A stretch of 64,000 nt of DNA from Gerris lacustris (GCA_951217055.1 OX578279.1:27616173-27680172), one strand, 5' to 3'. Counted from the stretch's first letter, positions 23,160-33,435 are shown. Notes: generated from the sequence alone by a model not told the origin. A program made the numbers and translations.

Positions 23160-24345
23160 ATATGAAATGCAATATATTGCCAACCTACGAAGACGTTATG
23201 AAATTCTAAGAGTGGATCTGGCATAAGATCAAACGTGATAATGAAACTAATAAAGAACCCAAGTATGAGGAAATAGAAGACATTGTCATGGAAAAAATTA
23301 AAGGAATATGGTCCAAGAGCTTCCTTTCCTACTGTTCAACTTAAACTAGTTAACTATGTTAAATGCGCATAATTTAAAATGCAAAACTCTTTTAAAATCT
23401 CACCCCAAAATACCTAAGAAGAAATTAAAATAGTTTCACCGCACTAGTAAAGTATTGTTTGTGATGTCATCCTGCAAGTATAACAACAGTTTATGAGTGC
23501 ATTGTCCCAAACACAAAAATGTACCTGTTACGTGATTGTTAGATGGCTGTCGGTTTCCTAATGGACCATCGAACCCCCCGATGAATGATAATCACAAATT
23601 TAGATTCTTACAACGAATTTGAAATGAAAACTTCACAGACAATAATCACAGCGTCGGCCAGAAAAAGAAAGCAAATATAAGCTTAAATGTTTCGATGTCG
23701 ACTTCATCCGATCAATCGGGCAGAGACGGTTTATTCCAGCCACGGCCCCATGCCTTAAGAACAAAGGCTCCCGTTGGTAATCTTAGTACTAGAGTAGACT
23801 AAGCTGTACATTCAAAAACTTGTGATACGTACGAAGTAACAGAAAGGGCTGGGGCAGCTGTTATTTCAGCTGTACTTAGCACTTTCACTTTGGAAGTTAT
23901 TGAAAAAGATCTGCTTCTCCGGGAACGCAAGGTAGTAAGAAAATTAGGAGGAAGAAGAAAAAGTCCTACAAATACCTGTTTTATACATCGTCAGGTAGAA
24001 AGAAAAAACTCCAATTATTACAGAAAAGGACGAAAAAATGTATAGGCAGAGCATTCTTGAAGAGCATAATTTCATTGATAAGTCAAAGTTCTTGGGTTAT
24101 GTAGTACGGCTTCTGGAACATCTGAACGCATAGACCAATTAATCACCGATTTCTTTCTGGAATCTGAAATACATATCTAAGTCTTTAGTGGCCATTGGGT
24201 GTGATGAACTAACAATAACTTTGGTAAACATGAAGGTGTCTTACGTTTCTTAGAAAACAGATTAGATAAACCAAAACAGTGGATTATTTGCCAACTACAT
24301 ATAAACAATTTTTGGGTTTTCCTTCCATTTTTCAAAGATATCTCA
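23160..24345 (+). pseudogene. Decayed transposon protein (GCDG/ICQLH family)
   Basis: Pieces of one protein appear in order across three frames: LPTYEDVMKF, then EEIEDIVMEKIKGIWSK, SFPTVQLKLVNYV, DTYEVTERAGAAVISAVLST, KSLVAIGCDELTITL, GKHEGVLRFLENRLDKPKQW and IICQLHINNFWVFLPFF. The pattern (T-Y-E-D-V-M, E-I-x-x-I-V, IW-x-K-A-x-x-PTV, AIGCDG, GGVxRxLE, QWxICQLHxNELPL) is one I know from uncharacterised proteins repeated many times in insect genomes. At least four frameshifts or stops interrupt it. It abuts the antisense reverse-transcriptase relic at about 24350. Whether the enzyme is a DDE transposase is not shown by this sequence. Confidence 0.65.
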
Positions 24346-24346
24346 T

Positions 24347-24860
24347 TTATGATGTTTGTAAACTTCGGTGCTTCTTATTTGAAAAAACCCAACTTTCTAA
24401 AGCATAGGTGAAATAGGTACACATGTATTCATATATATTATCATTTTTTGATATTTCCAGTTTGTTTAAAAATGTTCTATTCAGTGCATTTTGTTTTACT
24501 GGTGCTGTTCTTGGATTTATTTCATTAATATTACTTCCAACTGCACTGATTGCTGTACCCAGGTATTTAAAGCGCTTCTTTTCCAGCACTCTTGATACTA
24601 GATTAATTTTGTGGCTCTTGATTTCTCTCGCTATCACCGTCTTTGTCTTTTCTATGTTTATTTTATCCCTCTTTTCCTTAATTCTCGACTGCATAGGTTC
24701 GACTGCATAGGTTGTCCTTTACAGTTCAACAGCAGATTTGGTAACCCAATAAGGTCATCAACGTGCGTTAGTGCCCACAGCATAATTGCTTTTAATTCCC
24801 AATTGCCAATTGTGTACCCTGCTCCTTTCTTACTTGCACGAATGACGTTATTCACAATCA
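24347..24860 (-). pseudogene. LINE reverse transcriptase relic
   Basis: Two overlapping minus-strand frames form one protein. The first includes LTHVDDLIGL (the Asp pair of the catalytic box) and NLCSRELRKRGIK. The second carries INIEKTKTVIAR, FKYLGTAISAVGSNINEINP, and NALNRTFLNKLEIS, ending with ALESWVFSNKKHRSLQT. KxKYLGxxIS followed by NALNRTFL is typical of RTE-like LINE proteins of insects. A 14-bp tandem duplication (24685-24698 and 24699-24712) adds residues, and a nearby frameshift breaks the frame. Upstream and downstream domains are missing. Confidence 0.8.
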
Positions 24861-25154
24861 GATTAAAAATAGTTTAACTCAAGTACAGTTCCACACAAGT
24901 TCTATTTAGAATGGTTTAAATATCTTATCGTATTTCAAAGTAAACATACCTTTTGTATAAATAAATAAGAAACAAAGACCACTATAATGAGACATCGTGG
25001 TTATGTTTTGCTAAGTAAACACGCTTTTGAAATATTAAGTTATGGAACTCTCTGAGACCAAACCTCTTACTGCACTCACTTCTTGCTGATTTACTAAGTT
25101 ATTACTAACTTGGAAAGGAGACATTTAAGGTATTTGTTTAACAGTGTAAGGTGG
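24861..25154. other. Non-coding stretch
   Basis: Nothing recognised; left flank of the perfect inverted repeat. Confidence 0.4.
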
Positions 25155-25319
25155 TTTTCATGAATTACTATTAGATCTTTAAATCCTTCAATGGTACTTT
25201 GCATAAGGTTCATTATTTTATAATTTATATTCACGTGTAGTAGCACTTACTGTAATAATAATGAACCTTATGCAAAGTACCATTGAAGGATTTAAAGATC
25301 TAATAGTAATTCATGAAAA
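25155..25319. repeat. Perfect inverted repeat, 63-bp arms
   Basis: The left arm 25155-25217 (TTTTCATGAATTACTATTAG onward) is the exact reverse complement of 25257-25319, with a 39-base loop. Exact identity over 63 bases implies a recent origin or active homogenisation. Transcribed, it would fold into a long hairpin RNA. Confidence 0.93.
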
Positions 25320-25867
25320 TCTTTCATTCACCTGCCAGTTATTTTTATGAAGTTAGAAAGTATGAAGAATACTGTAGTGTACTGCATTCACCCGATATGA
25401 CATTTTTCTTTATTAGTGTTTATTAAGCCTAAGCCAATCACCCTTTTTGATAAACATAGACTCATCATCTACAACGCATGCGCATTCTTCATAAATTAAA
25501 TATATCTTCTATTCCTTCATTAACGCGCTAGTTTTTGCTATCTATGAACATCGTTGATAACAAATTAAGTAGGAGCAAATTAAATACTTCCAGACCCTTT
25601 TAATCAAAATTATTGATTTTTCACCTAATAGTATATTTTCAATCTAACAACCATGTAATTCAAAACGTGCACTGAAAAATAATTAAGTTTTTGATTTATG
25701 CCGCTTGAGTGAAGAGATGGCGTGTGACCGCACTATATAGTTATGTTTAATAATGAGACTCTTTCAAACCACTTTTACACTTGTTATTCATTTGAATTTT
25801 CTTTTAGGATTTATTTATTATTTTTACCTAATTTATTTATTTCTTATTATTTCTCGAATAAATAAGA

Positions 25868-25913
<46 letters not shown>

Positions 25914-26470
25914 CATTTATGCACAAGCTCCAACCTGACCCTGCTATTATAATTTATTTACATGAAATAATTTTAATGCAAAAAAATTAAAGAAGAAAAA
26001 ATTCAGGAATATTAAAACTAACTGGGTGAAGTAGAATTTATTTGAAAAACTATTATTAGAAATTAATGCCAGAAGAAGAAAAATTAGTTTTCGTTCAAGG
26101 GGACGAAAGGTAATAAAGCACTTCTTTCAAACCAAGAAAATATATAATAACCTTCGACTCAAAATAAGGTTGATGTTTTTTTTACAAAATCGGCACCGAT
26201 CGAAATTTCTTAAGACTCTTAGCTGAAAATATAATTTTAGATTCTCTAGGTATTATAAATAACCATTATTATTAATTTACTATACATTTTATTTTTATTG
26301 TACCTATATAATTAGTGTTAACTATTTTTTAAATATCTGTTTTTAAGTTCTGTTTTTTATTCTTTCATTAACTGTACGAATGTATTTTATTTTTTTAACT
26401 ATTGTCACTTGATTGATGATTGATTAGTATGCTGTGCTTATAGCAATCCTTTAATGAAGGACAGCTTCAC

Positions 26471-26502
<32 letters not shown>

Positions 26503-26531
26503 AATAGTGTTTCTCTATATAATCTTTTATG
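25320..26531. other. Non-coding stretch with A42 and T-rich tracts
   Basis: A run of 42 A (25870-25911) may be a retroposon tail. A T tract of about 25 lies near 26478-26502. The frame at 25753-25938 is a poly-Lys artefact. No gene seen. Confidence 0.5.
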
Positions 26532-27629
26532 CAGGGTGGTCCAAAAGTCTCTCCCCCCCCCCCCCCCCCCCCTCTTAACTTTTAAATGGTTTGAGATAAA
26601 TTAATGAAACTTGGGGGATCTCTACCATGCAAAGGGAAGTTTTCAAATTGGAATGTATATTTTTGATAGCATATTTGGATTCTACGTTGAAAAATAATAA
26701 TCTTTTACTTGAAACTATTTTTTCCACCTCCAATTTTTTGCCCCCTATAGGGGGGCAAAGATAGCAAAATAACCCTTCCGAAATAGTTAAAAAATACTAC
26801 TTAGATCGTTATAAAATCTAAACAGTTAGAAATAAACTAATAGGCCAGTCATATAAAACATCGTAGGTCGCAAAAAATTGCAAAGTCCTGATTTTTTGGT
26901 ATGTTGTTAGGATAGACACCAATAGTGTGAAACCAAGTTTGCAGCTTCGAAAGACATGTGCTAACTGCGTGGTGCTCGAAAAACCTTATTTTTTTCTGAC
27001 TTTCTTCCGATTTTGGCTTATAACTTCTAAACAATGCATCCTACGTAAAAATCTAATCTGTACACGTTAAAGAGCTCTGTAGGTCTAATAGGTCCCGAGA
27101 TATAGCAATCCAAAAATTTTTCCCAAAAAGTTCGAAATTGTTGTTTTAGCCGTCTTCCGAGCAGAATATTGGCTAAACTACTCATCTTACGAGAAAATCT
27201 ATAAGAAATGAAGTTGTAGAGCAGTTATTCAGCTTTAATTTAAGCACAAGCGGAATCCTGTAGGACCAAGAGTTCCTTTGTTATCAGAAATAAAAACAAT
27301 TGAAGAATATTGGATATTTCAGGAAATGGAGCCTGACGAGTTTCAGAACTTTTGTAAAGGATAATAAAGACATAACTCATTGGAAAATGGTTTATATAAT
27401 GCAAAATGAAATTGAGTACAATAATTATAAGGTATAAATTTAACAAAATTATACCAGCATTTTACAAAAATATGTTTGATAGTTTAGGGGACCTGGGACG
27501 TGCAAAAGTTGACCGCTACAATATGAGCACAACCGCAGCTCTGTAGGTCCAATAGGTCCCGAGATACAGCACTTTATAAATTGTTACCAGTATTGTAAAA
27601 CCAAGTGTGCATTTTCGTAAGACCTGTGT

Positions 27630-27700
27630 TAACAGCAGGTTGTGGAAGCGAGGTAGAAGAGGTGAGGTTTCCCACGTTCGAGTCCCTCCGCACTCCGGCC
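27630..27700 (+). other. B-box-like segment in the left arm
   Basis: GAGGTTTCCCACGTTCGAGTCCC resembles a tRNA T-arm and pol III B box. No matching A box is convincing, and the right arm lacks the segment. It may mark a small SINE insertion. Confidence 0.3.
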
Positions 27701-27989
27701 CACACTCAGCCATTCTCGTAAATTCTCCTCCCCTTCCGGACCGCTATATCTAGAATCTAGTACACAAGTTAGTGTCAGTGTGCTATAACACGGTCATGTC
27801 ATAATCAAACTTTTCAAACTGTGACCTGATATTCTTTTGTTGGGATGGAACCGATCGAGCACGAAAAAAAAAAAAAAAAGAGAGTCGACTGAGCGCAGGC
27901 CTTACAAACTGTTGAGTCAACTGAGCATAAGTACTTAGGACATACTATTTACTTAGGGCAGTGTTGATTGAGCGCTAAAGTAAAATTGT

Positions 27990-28410
27990 ATGTAATAAAG
28001 GAACAGCTCTGTGAGGGAAATAGTAGCTGCTTACATTACCTACACGTTCAATTATTTTGGGAAAATGTTTCAGTTATGTTCAGTGAAGAGGGGGCTGCTA
28101 GAAGCACAAAAGCAGCAGAGCGGCTTCCTCGTTATGCAGCCTCAGCGTGTAGTGACATCATTTTTGAAGAATCGACACTAATCAAACTGCTCCAAGAAAA
28201 GTTATTGTCCAACCCAAAAAACAAGTAGCGCTTAATCAACTTCATCTGTACTGGACTGGATAGCCTAAGGATCGAAGCGAAGCAAGCCCCAGAGGACGCC
28301 GTATGCCTCATTGTGAGGACAGCATTAGAGAAGAGCAAGGAGAACGAGCACGTCATACTCGCTGGAGAGGATGTCGACCTCATGGAGCTCCTTAATGGAT
28401 TGGGCTAAAG
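27990..28410 (+). pseudogene. Nuclease-like transposon gene fragment, left-arm copy
   Basis: The frame reads ARSTKAAERLPRYAASACSD, IIFEESTLIKLLQEKLLSN, a stop codon, then RLINFICTGLDSLRIEAKQA, PEDAVCLIVRTALEK and HVILAGEDVDLMELLNG. From memory, uncharacterised proteins in many invertebrates share VVFDGY, STK-x-x-E-R, LSNxxNKxRFI, DADxLIV and GEDxDLLVLL in this order, a layout I associate with a PIN/FEN-like nuclease fold. This copy has lost the VVFDDYP part and carries an internal stop; only the middle of such a protein is present. Its mirror copy lies at 28766-29190. Confidence 0.65.
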
Positions 28411-28496
28411 CACACAAAATATTTCCATCCAGAAAAGTAGAAGGGGTGGAACAGGTTGAGAGCAGTTCTCTTTATTTCAATTCATTCGAGGAGAGC

Positions 28497-28683
28497 TTGC
28501 TCCAGCCCTAGTTAGTGGGCTCTTTCTCTACTCTCAAGCGTGGTAGCCGCGTGAAGAAGGTCTGGGTGTTTTGAAAGCTAGGCCAACATCTTCGTTTTCC
28601 CTTGCCAGAAAAAGGCAGGGGTGGTGTCGCAACCAGTGAAGACGTAAAGAAGCAACTCTATTCCGGGGGGGGGGGGTATTAAA
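28497..28683. other. Unpaired central loop of the palindrome
   Basis: This sequence has no counterpart on either side. It contains a G11 run near 28666 and a purine-rich stretch. No coding potential is seen. Confidence 0.7.
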
Positions 28684-30520
28684 AGCTCTCTTCGAATGAA
28701 TGATGTTAAAGAGAACTGCTCATAACCTGTTCCACCTCTGCCACTCTATTGAATGAAAACAATTTGTGTGCTGTAGCCCAGTCCATTAAGGAGCACAATG
28801 AGGTCGACATCCTCTCCAGCGATTATGACGTGCTCGTACTCCTTGCACTTCTCTAATGCTGTCCTCACAATGAGGCATACGGCGTCCTCTGGGGCTTGCT
28901 TCATTTCGATCCTTAGGCTATCAAGTCCAGTACAGATGAAGTTGATCAAGCGCTGCTTGTTTTTTGGTTGACAATAACTTTTCTTGGAGCAGTTTGATTA
29001 GTGTCGATTCTTCAAAAATGATGTCACTACACGCTGAGGCTGCATAACGAGGAAGCCGCTCTGCTGCTTTTGTGCTTCTAGCAGCCCTCTCTTCTGGGTA
29101 GTCATCGAACACAACTGAAACATTTTCCCAAAATATGAACGTGTAGGTAATGTAAGCAGCTACTATTTCCCTCAATAAGCTGTTCCTTTATTATATACAA
29201 TTTTACTTTCGAGCTCAATCAACACTGTCCTAAGTAAATAGTAAGTCCTAAGTACTTATGCTCAGTTTACTTAACATTTTGTAAGGCCTGAGCTCAGTCG
29301 ACTCTCTGTTTTTTTTTATTTTCGTGCTCAATCGGTTCCATCCCAACAAAAGTATATCAGGTCACAGTTCGAAAAGTTTGATTATGACACGACCGTGTTA
29401 TAGCACACTGACACTAACTTGTGTACTAGATTATAGATATTGCGGTCGGGAAGGGGAGGGGAATTTACGAGAATGGCTGAGTGCGGGGAAAAATTGTACT
29501 TTTTGGGAAAAATTGTCAATTTTTGAAGTGCTATATCTCGGAAGCTATTAGACCTACGGAGCTGCAAATCCGCTCAAATTGTAGAAAATGTTGTCTTCTT
29601 TAAACGTGTACAGATTAAGTTTTTACGTAGGATGCATTGTTTAGAAGTTATAAGCCAAAATCGGAAGAAAGTCCGAAAAAAATAAGGTTTTTCGAGCACC
29701 ACGCAGTTAGCACAGGTCTTTCGAAGCTGCAAACTTGGTTTCACACTATTGGTGTCTATCCTAACAACATCCCAAAAAATCAGGACTTCGCAATTTTTGC
29801 GACCTAACGTGATTTTTGTGTCTACGGTGACTGGCCTATAATCAAACTTGGGGTATCTGTACCATGTAAAGGGAAGTGTGTATTTATCCACTCGCGTACT
29901 AGGCGCAACCACCATTTTGCCCCCAGGCGCTAATCTACCACTTTTATACCTTTGCCCCAATAAGGGGCAAAATATTGGAGATAGAAAAAAAGTTTCGAGT
30001 AAAATATTTTTATTTTTTGCCTTAGAATCTAAATCTGCTATCAAAAATATACCCTACTGAGTGAAGTTTTGAAGTTAGATGGCCTAGGGCATATGGGTTG
30101 TTGCCCCTACTGCGCGATTGCATGAAAACAAACTTCCCTTTACATGGTACCGATCCCCTAAGTTTCATTAATTTATCTCAAACCGTTTAGATTTTACAAC
30201 GTATTATCGGAAGGGTTATATTTTGCTATATTTTTTCCATTTTTTGCCCCTATAGGGGGCAAAATATTGGAAATAAAAAAAAAGTTTCAAATAAGAGTTT
30301 ATTATTTTTCACCGTAGAAGCCAAATATGCTATCAAAAATATACACTCCAATTTGAGAGTTTGAAGTTGGGTGGCCTGGGGGCAAAGTGGGGGTTGCCCC
30401 TAGTGGGCGATTGCATGAAAACAAACTTCCCTTTGCATGGTACAGATACCCCAAGTTTCATTAATTGATCTCAAACCATTCAAAAGTTAAGAGGGGGGAG
30501 GAGACTTTTGGACCACCCTG
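28684..30520 (-). repeat. Right arm of the palindromic element
   Basis: Read inward from 30520 it carries two to three copies of the subterminal module (at about 30440-30190, 30190-29960 and 29960-29850). Each has ACCATG(C/T)AAAGGGAAGT, a G+C-rich centre and TTTTGCCCC(C/T)TA...GGGGCAAAA. The left arm has one. The GTTGTTAGGATAGACACCAA block, the CACTCAGCCATTCTCGTAAA block and the gene fragment then follow. Confidence 0.85.
28766..29190 (-). pseudogene. Nuclease-like transposon gene fragment, right-arm copy
   Basis: Mirror of the left-arm copy. The first frame (from 29175) holds FWENVSVVFDDYPEERAARS through LLQEKLLS. After a frameshift near 28970 the second frame holds INFICTGLDSLRIEMKQAPE, CLIVRTALEKCKEYEHVIIA and GEDVDLIVLLNGLG. 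It keeps VVFDDY and GEDVDLIVLL, both lost or altered in the left-arm copy. The two copies have decayed independently. Confidence 0.7.
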
Positions 30521-30594
30521 TATAATCGAGTAATGTCCCGACGACGACGGCGACGCACCTCGAAATGATTATAACGGTAAAATTGATTATTTAA

Positions 30595-30665
30595 AACCTA
30601 GATTTTAACCAGTGACCTCCAGCACATGAAGCAGATGCTTTACCACTGAGCTATCCTTGGCACTG
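30595..30665 (-). pseudogene. tRNA-like relic
   Basis: The minus strand reads GCCAAGGATAGCTCAGTGGT, AAAGCATCTGCTTCATGTGC and GGAGGTCACTGGTTAAAATC. The A box (TAGCTCAGTGG) is excellent. The T-arm has GGTTAAAATC in place of GGTTCAAATC, and the stems are imperfect. It is more likely a tRNA pseudogene or SINE head than a working tRNA. Confidence 0.5.
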
Positions 30666-30724
30666 AATCTATTGGCCTAAAACTTTCTATTTAACAGTAT
30701 ATTATATCTATTTTATCTATATGA

Positions 30725-31290
30725 AGTATAATTGGCCAGCGCGAGACTCATTCATTTTAAATATAACTAATTATCTCTCAGCTTTTTTTCTTTAAATTCA
30801 ATTAATAAGAAATACCTAGATATCATTTGGCTCTTTGGGTTTAAGTATAACTGGACAGCGCGAGACTCATTCATTTTAAATATAACTAATTATCTCTCAG
30901 CTTTTTTTCTTTAAATTCAATTAATAAGAAATACCTAGACATCATTTGGCTCTTTGGGTTTAAGTATAAACTGGAAACCGCGAATTCATTCATTTTAAAT
31001 ATAACTAATTATCTCTCAGCTCTTTTTCTATAAATGCAATTAATAATAAATAACTAGACATCACGTGGCTCCTTCTGTTTAAGTATAACTGGATAGTGCG
31101 AGACTCATATATTTTAAATGTAACTAATTACCTCTCAGCTCTTTTTCTTTTAATGCAATTACATAATAAGAAATACTTAGACATCATTTGGCTTTTTGGG
31201 TTTAAGTATAACTGGAGACCGCGAATTCATTCTTATTGAATATAATTAATGACTTTTCAGATTTTTTTCTTGCTATTTTTTTTTTTAAAT
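30725..31290 (+). repeat. 119-bp tandem array, about 4.7 copies
   Basis: Units beginning AGTATAA(C/T)TGG start at 30725, 30844, 30963, 31082 and 31205. Each contains GCGAGACTCATTCATTTTAA, ATCTCTCAGC-TTTTTTTCTT, and ATTTGGCTCTTTGGGTTTA. Copies 1 and 2 are nearly identical; later ones drift. The array is flanked by similar blocks, GTAATGTCCCGACGACGACG at 30532 and GCAGTGTCCCGACGACTCAC at 31328, so it sits inside a larger repeat. Confidence 0.92.
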
Positions 31291-31434
31291 TTATATTTGA
31301 ATTATTCGTTTATTTATTTATAATTGAGCAGTGTCCCGACGACTCACCTTAAAATGATTTTTTATTGATAAGGCAACATTCTGCCCGTTACTAGGGGCCT
31401 AAAGGCTAGTATAAAATAAAAAGATAAATGCAGC

Positions 31435-31618
31435 ATTCATGATCCTTAGTACGAGCTTAGTTAGTAGACCAATAATTGAGTTGATGGTTGTTTGTTACTT
31501 AATGTAGGGGACCTCTTTGATTTGGAGTTATATTTGGCTCACTAACCTAATAAGTGACAAACTCCCATCAACTTGATTATTGGTCTACCAACTAAGCTCG
31601 TACTCATAGAATCATGAA
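31435..31618. mobile_element. Foldback MITE, about 50-bp arms
   Basis: GTACGAGCTTAGTTAGTAGA onward (31449-31487) is matched in reverse complement at 31565-31603, with two mismatches. The pairing continues weakly outward to TTCATGAT on each side. The loop is about 77 bases. Confidence 0.8.
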
Positions 31619-31876
31619 AATTACATTGTCCAGCAAAAAGGGTGGGACATGACCGTTCTCCACCGGTTTGTTTCTTTCAAATGCCTATTGCCAAGCTAAG
31701 ACCCGCAGACGAACTTAGCCGACCACATATTCTTAAAAGGCGCCAAAATATTTACTTATACACAAAATTCCAGCTTGATGTTAGTCAGACACTTTTCAGG
31801 ATTGTAACGTAGTGACGATTTTTGTGACCGAAACCTAAGTTTTGTATCTTTCTGTATATATAAATATATATATATA

Positions 31877-31953
31877 TTATCAAATGAGGATATCCCTACC
31901 GTCAATACTTGCTTGATCTTGGTATTGACGGTAGGGATATCCTCATTTGATAA
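31877..31953. repeat. Perfect hairpin, 32-bp stem, 13-base loop
   Basis: Left arm 31877-31908 (TTATCAAATGAGGATATCCC onward) is the exact reverse complement of 31922-31953; the loop is 31909-31921. It lies between short and long (TA)n runs. The size is like an animal miRNA precursor, but a perfect stem is more typical of a young inverted repeat or hairpin-siRNA source. Confidence 0.92.
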
Positions 31954-31982
31954 CGTACAAACTTGCGGTAACTACTCAAAAT

Positions 31983-31984
<2 letters not shown>

Positions 31985-32071
<87 letters not shown>
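31985..32071. repeat. (TA)n microsatellite
   Basis: About 43 uninterrupted TA units. The YIYIYI-type frames here are artefacts. Confidence 0.97.
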
Positions 32072-32076
<5 letters not shown>

Positions 32077-32353
32077 CAACTGGGCATTAGGTTCTTAATT
32101 ATTATAATAATTTCTTATACCTATTACTTTTAATAATTATTTAATAATATATATGAGTAAATGAAATAATGAATACAAAAAAAGTTTTCAAGCCTAGAGA
32201 GGGTATAGACCGCCGAACGGTGATAAACAATATGCCAGGAGAGGATTTTATCTCACAGATTGAGATTGTTAATAAGGTTCGCTATCTGCTTCGCCTTGGC
32301 GTTTTAGACGGTCTGCACAAAAGATTCAATCATAACAATTGTATTTCGTTACA

Positions 32354-32398
32354 ATATATATATATATTGTATATATATATATATTTTATATATATTAC

Positions 32399-32490
<92 letters not shown>
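32354..32490. repeat. (TA)n microsatellite, interrupted
   Basis: Two short TA runs are followed by an about 43-unit array (32405-32490) with one ACA interruption. Confidence 0.95.
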
Positions 32491-32491
<1 letters not shown>

Positions 32492-33430
32492 TTCTGTGTG
32501 TGGGTAGGTTATTGTTTGTCATAACATAGTTACAAAATTGGTCAAACGGGATCAAGAGTACATCGGAATCATTACTTGTATATGTTTTTTTTCAACAATG
32601 GTAAACATGTCTATAATCAGTTCGATTCCTTTATTTCCCATTTCAACAGTAGAAAGGGTGGAATATCATGCTTGAGGACAATAAGCTATCAATCATAGGG
32701 TCGAACTAAGTCACTCCCATGGAACTCTAACTAGTAACCAATCAATACATACCAACCCTCCTTCGACTTCCACACGCCATATCATTATTTCAATTATTTT
32801 CCTTCAAACTTACTCCGGTCTACTTACTATATATGTATTTCCCTTTTTTCCAAGTTCTTATTCCATTTTCTTCCCTTAGCTTTCAGAACCGATTGACAAA
32901 AGCTGATATCTATGTTTAAAGTAATAACATTAAAATATACGACTTAAAACAAGGCTAAGACAATTACGCACTTTTTAACTTCATGATAGCACTTTATAAA
33001 ATAAAATAATATTTAATATTATATATAAAACCACAAAATTATATAACTACAAAAAAATAAAATTTTATCTTTTAACAATAAATTAGAGACATAAATTATT
33101 TGTTCCGATTAATTCCGAGTAAAACGAAAAGAGTAAACTCGGTTAAATAGTGTAAAAATAAATCGAAATTAATATAGAAAAATCTCAAACATTCTACTAA
33201 TAAAATATGACAATAATTACTTACAGCCACTTTACAAAAGAAAACTATTTACATTACACAAATAATATCCAGGTGGTTACGTTGTCAGAAAATAGATGAT
33301 AAGAAAGACGTTCGAGTAAAGCCAAAATAAAGGTGCTAGTTTAACTTAACAAAAGAAGAAAAGGTAATTCTTCAATATTATACGTACAGTATAAAAGTAC
33401 AATTAGGTTTAAAGAATAAAATAACATAAA
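32491..33430. other. Non-coding stretch
   Basis: No gene recognised. The stretch just before the (TA)n array (32169-32340) is open, with some non-repetitive codons, but shows no motif. Confidence 0.4.
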
Positions 33431-33435
33431 ACTAT

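Larger units (their letters stand above)
26532..28496 (+). repeat. Left arm of the palindromic element
   Basis: In order: terminal repeat; a C22 tract; one copy of a subterminal module (ACCATGCAAAGGGAAGTTT through TTGCCCCCTATAGGGGGCAA); the GTTGTTAGGATAGACACCAA block (about 26905); an insertion of about 450 bases near 27080-27550 without an equal in the right arm; a CACACTCAGCCATTCTCGTA block (27701); the gene fragment; and the end block GGTGGAACAGGTTGAGAGCA. Confidence 0.85.
26532..30520. mobile_element. 4-kb near-palindromic DNA element
   Basis: It begins CAGGGTGGTCCAAAAGTCTC (26532) and ends with the inverted match ACTTTTGGACCACCCTG (30520). From the ends inward the two halves are reverse complements of each other, with scattered mismatches and indels, all the way to about 28496 and 28684. 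That leaves a central loop of about 187 bases. Left arm about 1.96 kb, right arm about 1.84 kb. The arms differ by several per cent and by block indels, so this is not a simple assembly fold. The flanks are TATG on the left and TATA on the right; no clean target duplication is visible. The ends identify a DNA transposon, but I cannot assign a superfamily. Confidence 0.88.

Noticed and set aside
26532..30520. Palindrome as an assembly artefact
   Set aside because: The arms differ by many substitutions, block insertions and module number, so they are not the same molecule read twice; read support should still be checked.
30595..30665. Functional tRNA gene
   Set aside because: The A box is good, but the T-loop has lost the TTC core and the stems do not pair fully.
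32169..32345. Start of a frame with varied amino acids before the TA array
   Set aside because: About 60 codons with no recognised motif, running directly into a microsatellite.
31902..32555. Several overlapping frames encoding YIYIYI repeats
   Set aside because: They are translations of (TA)n microsatellites on both strands.
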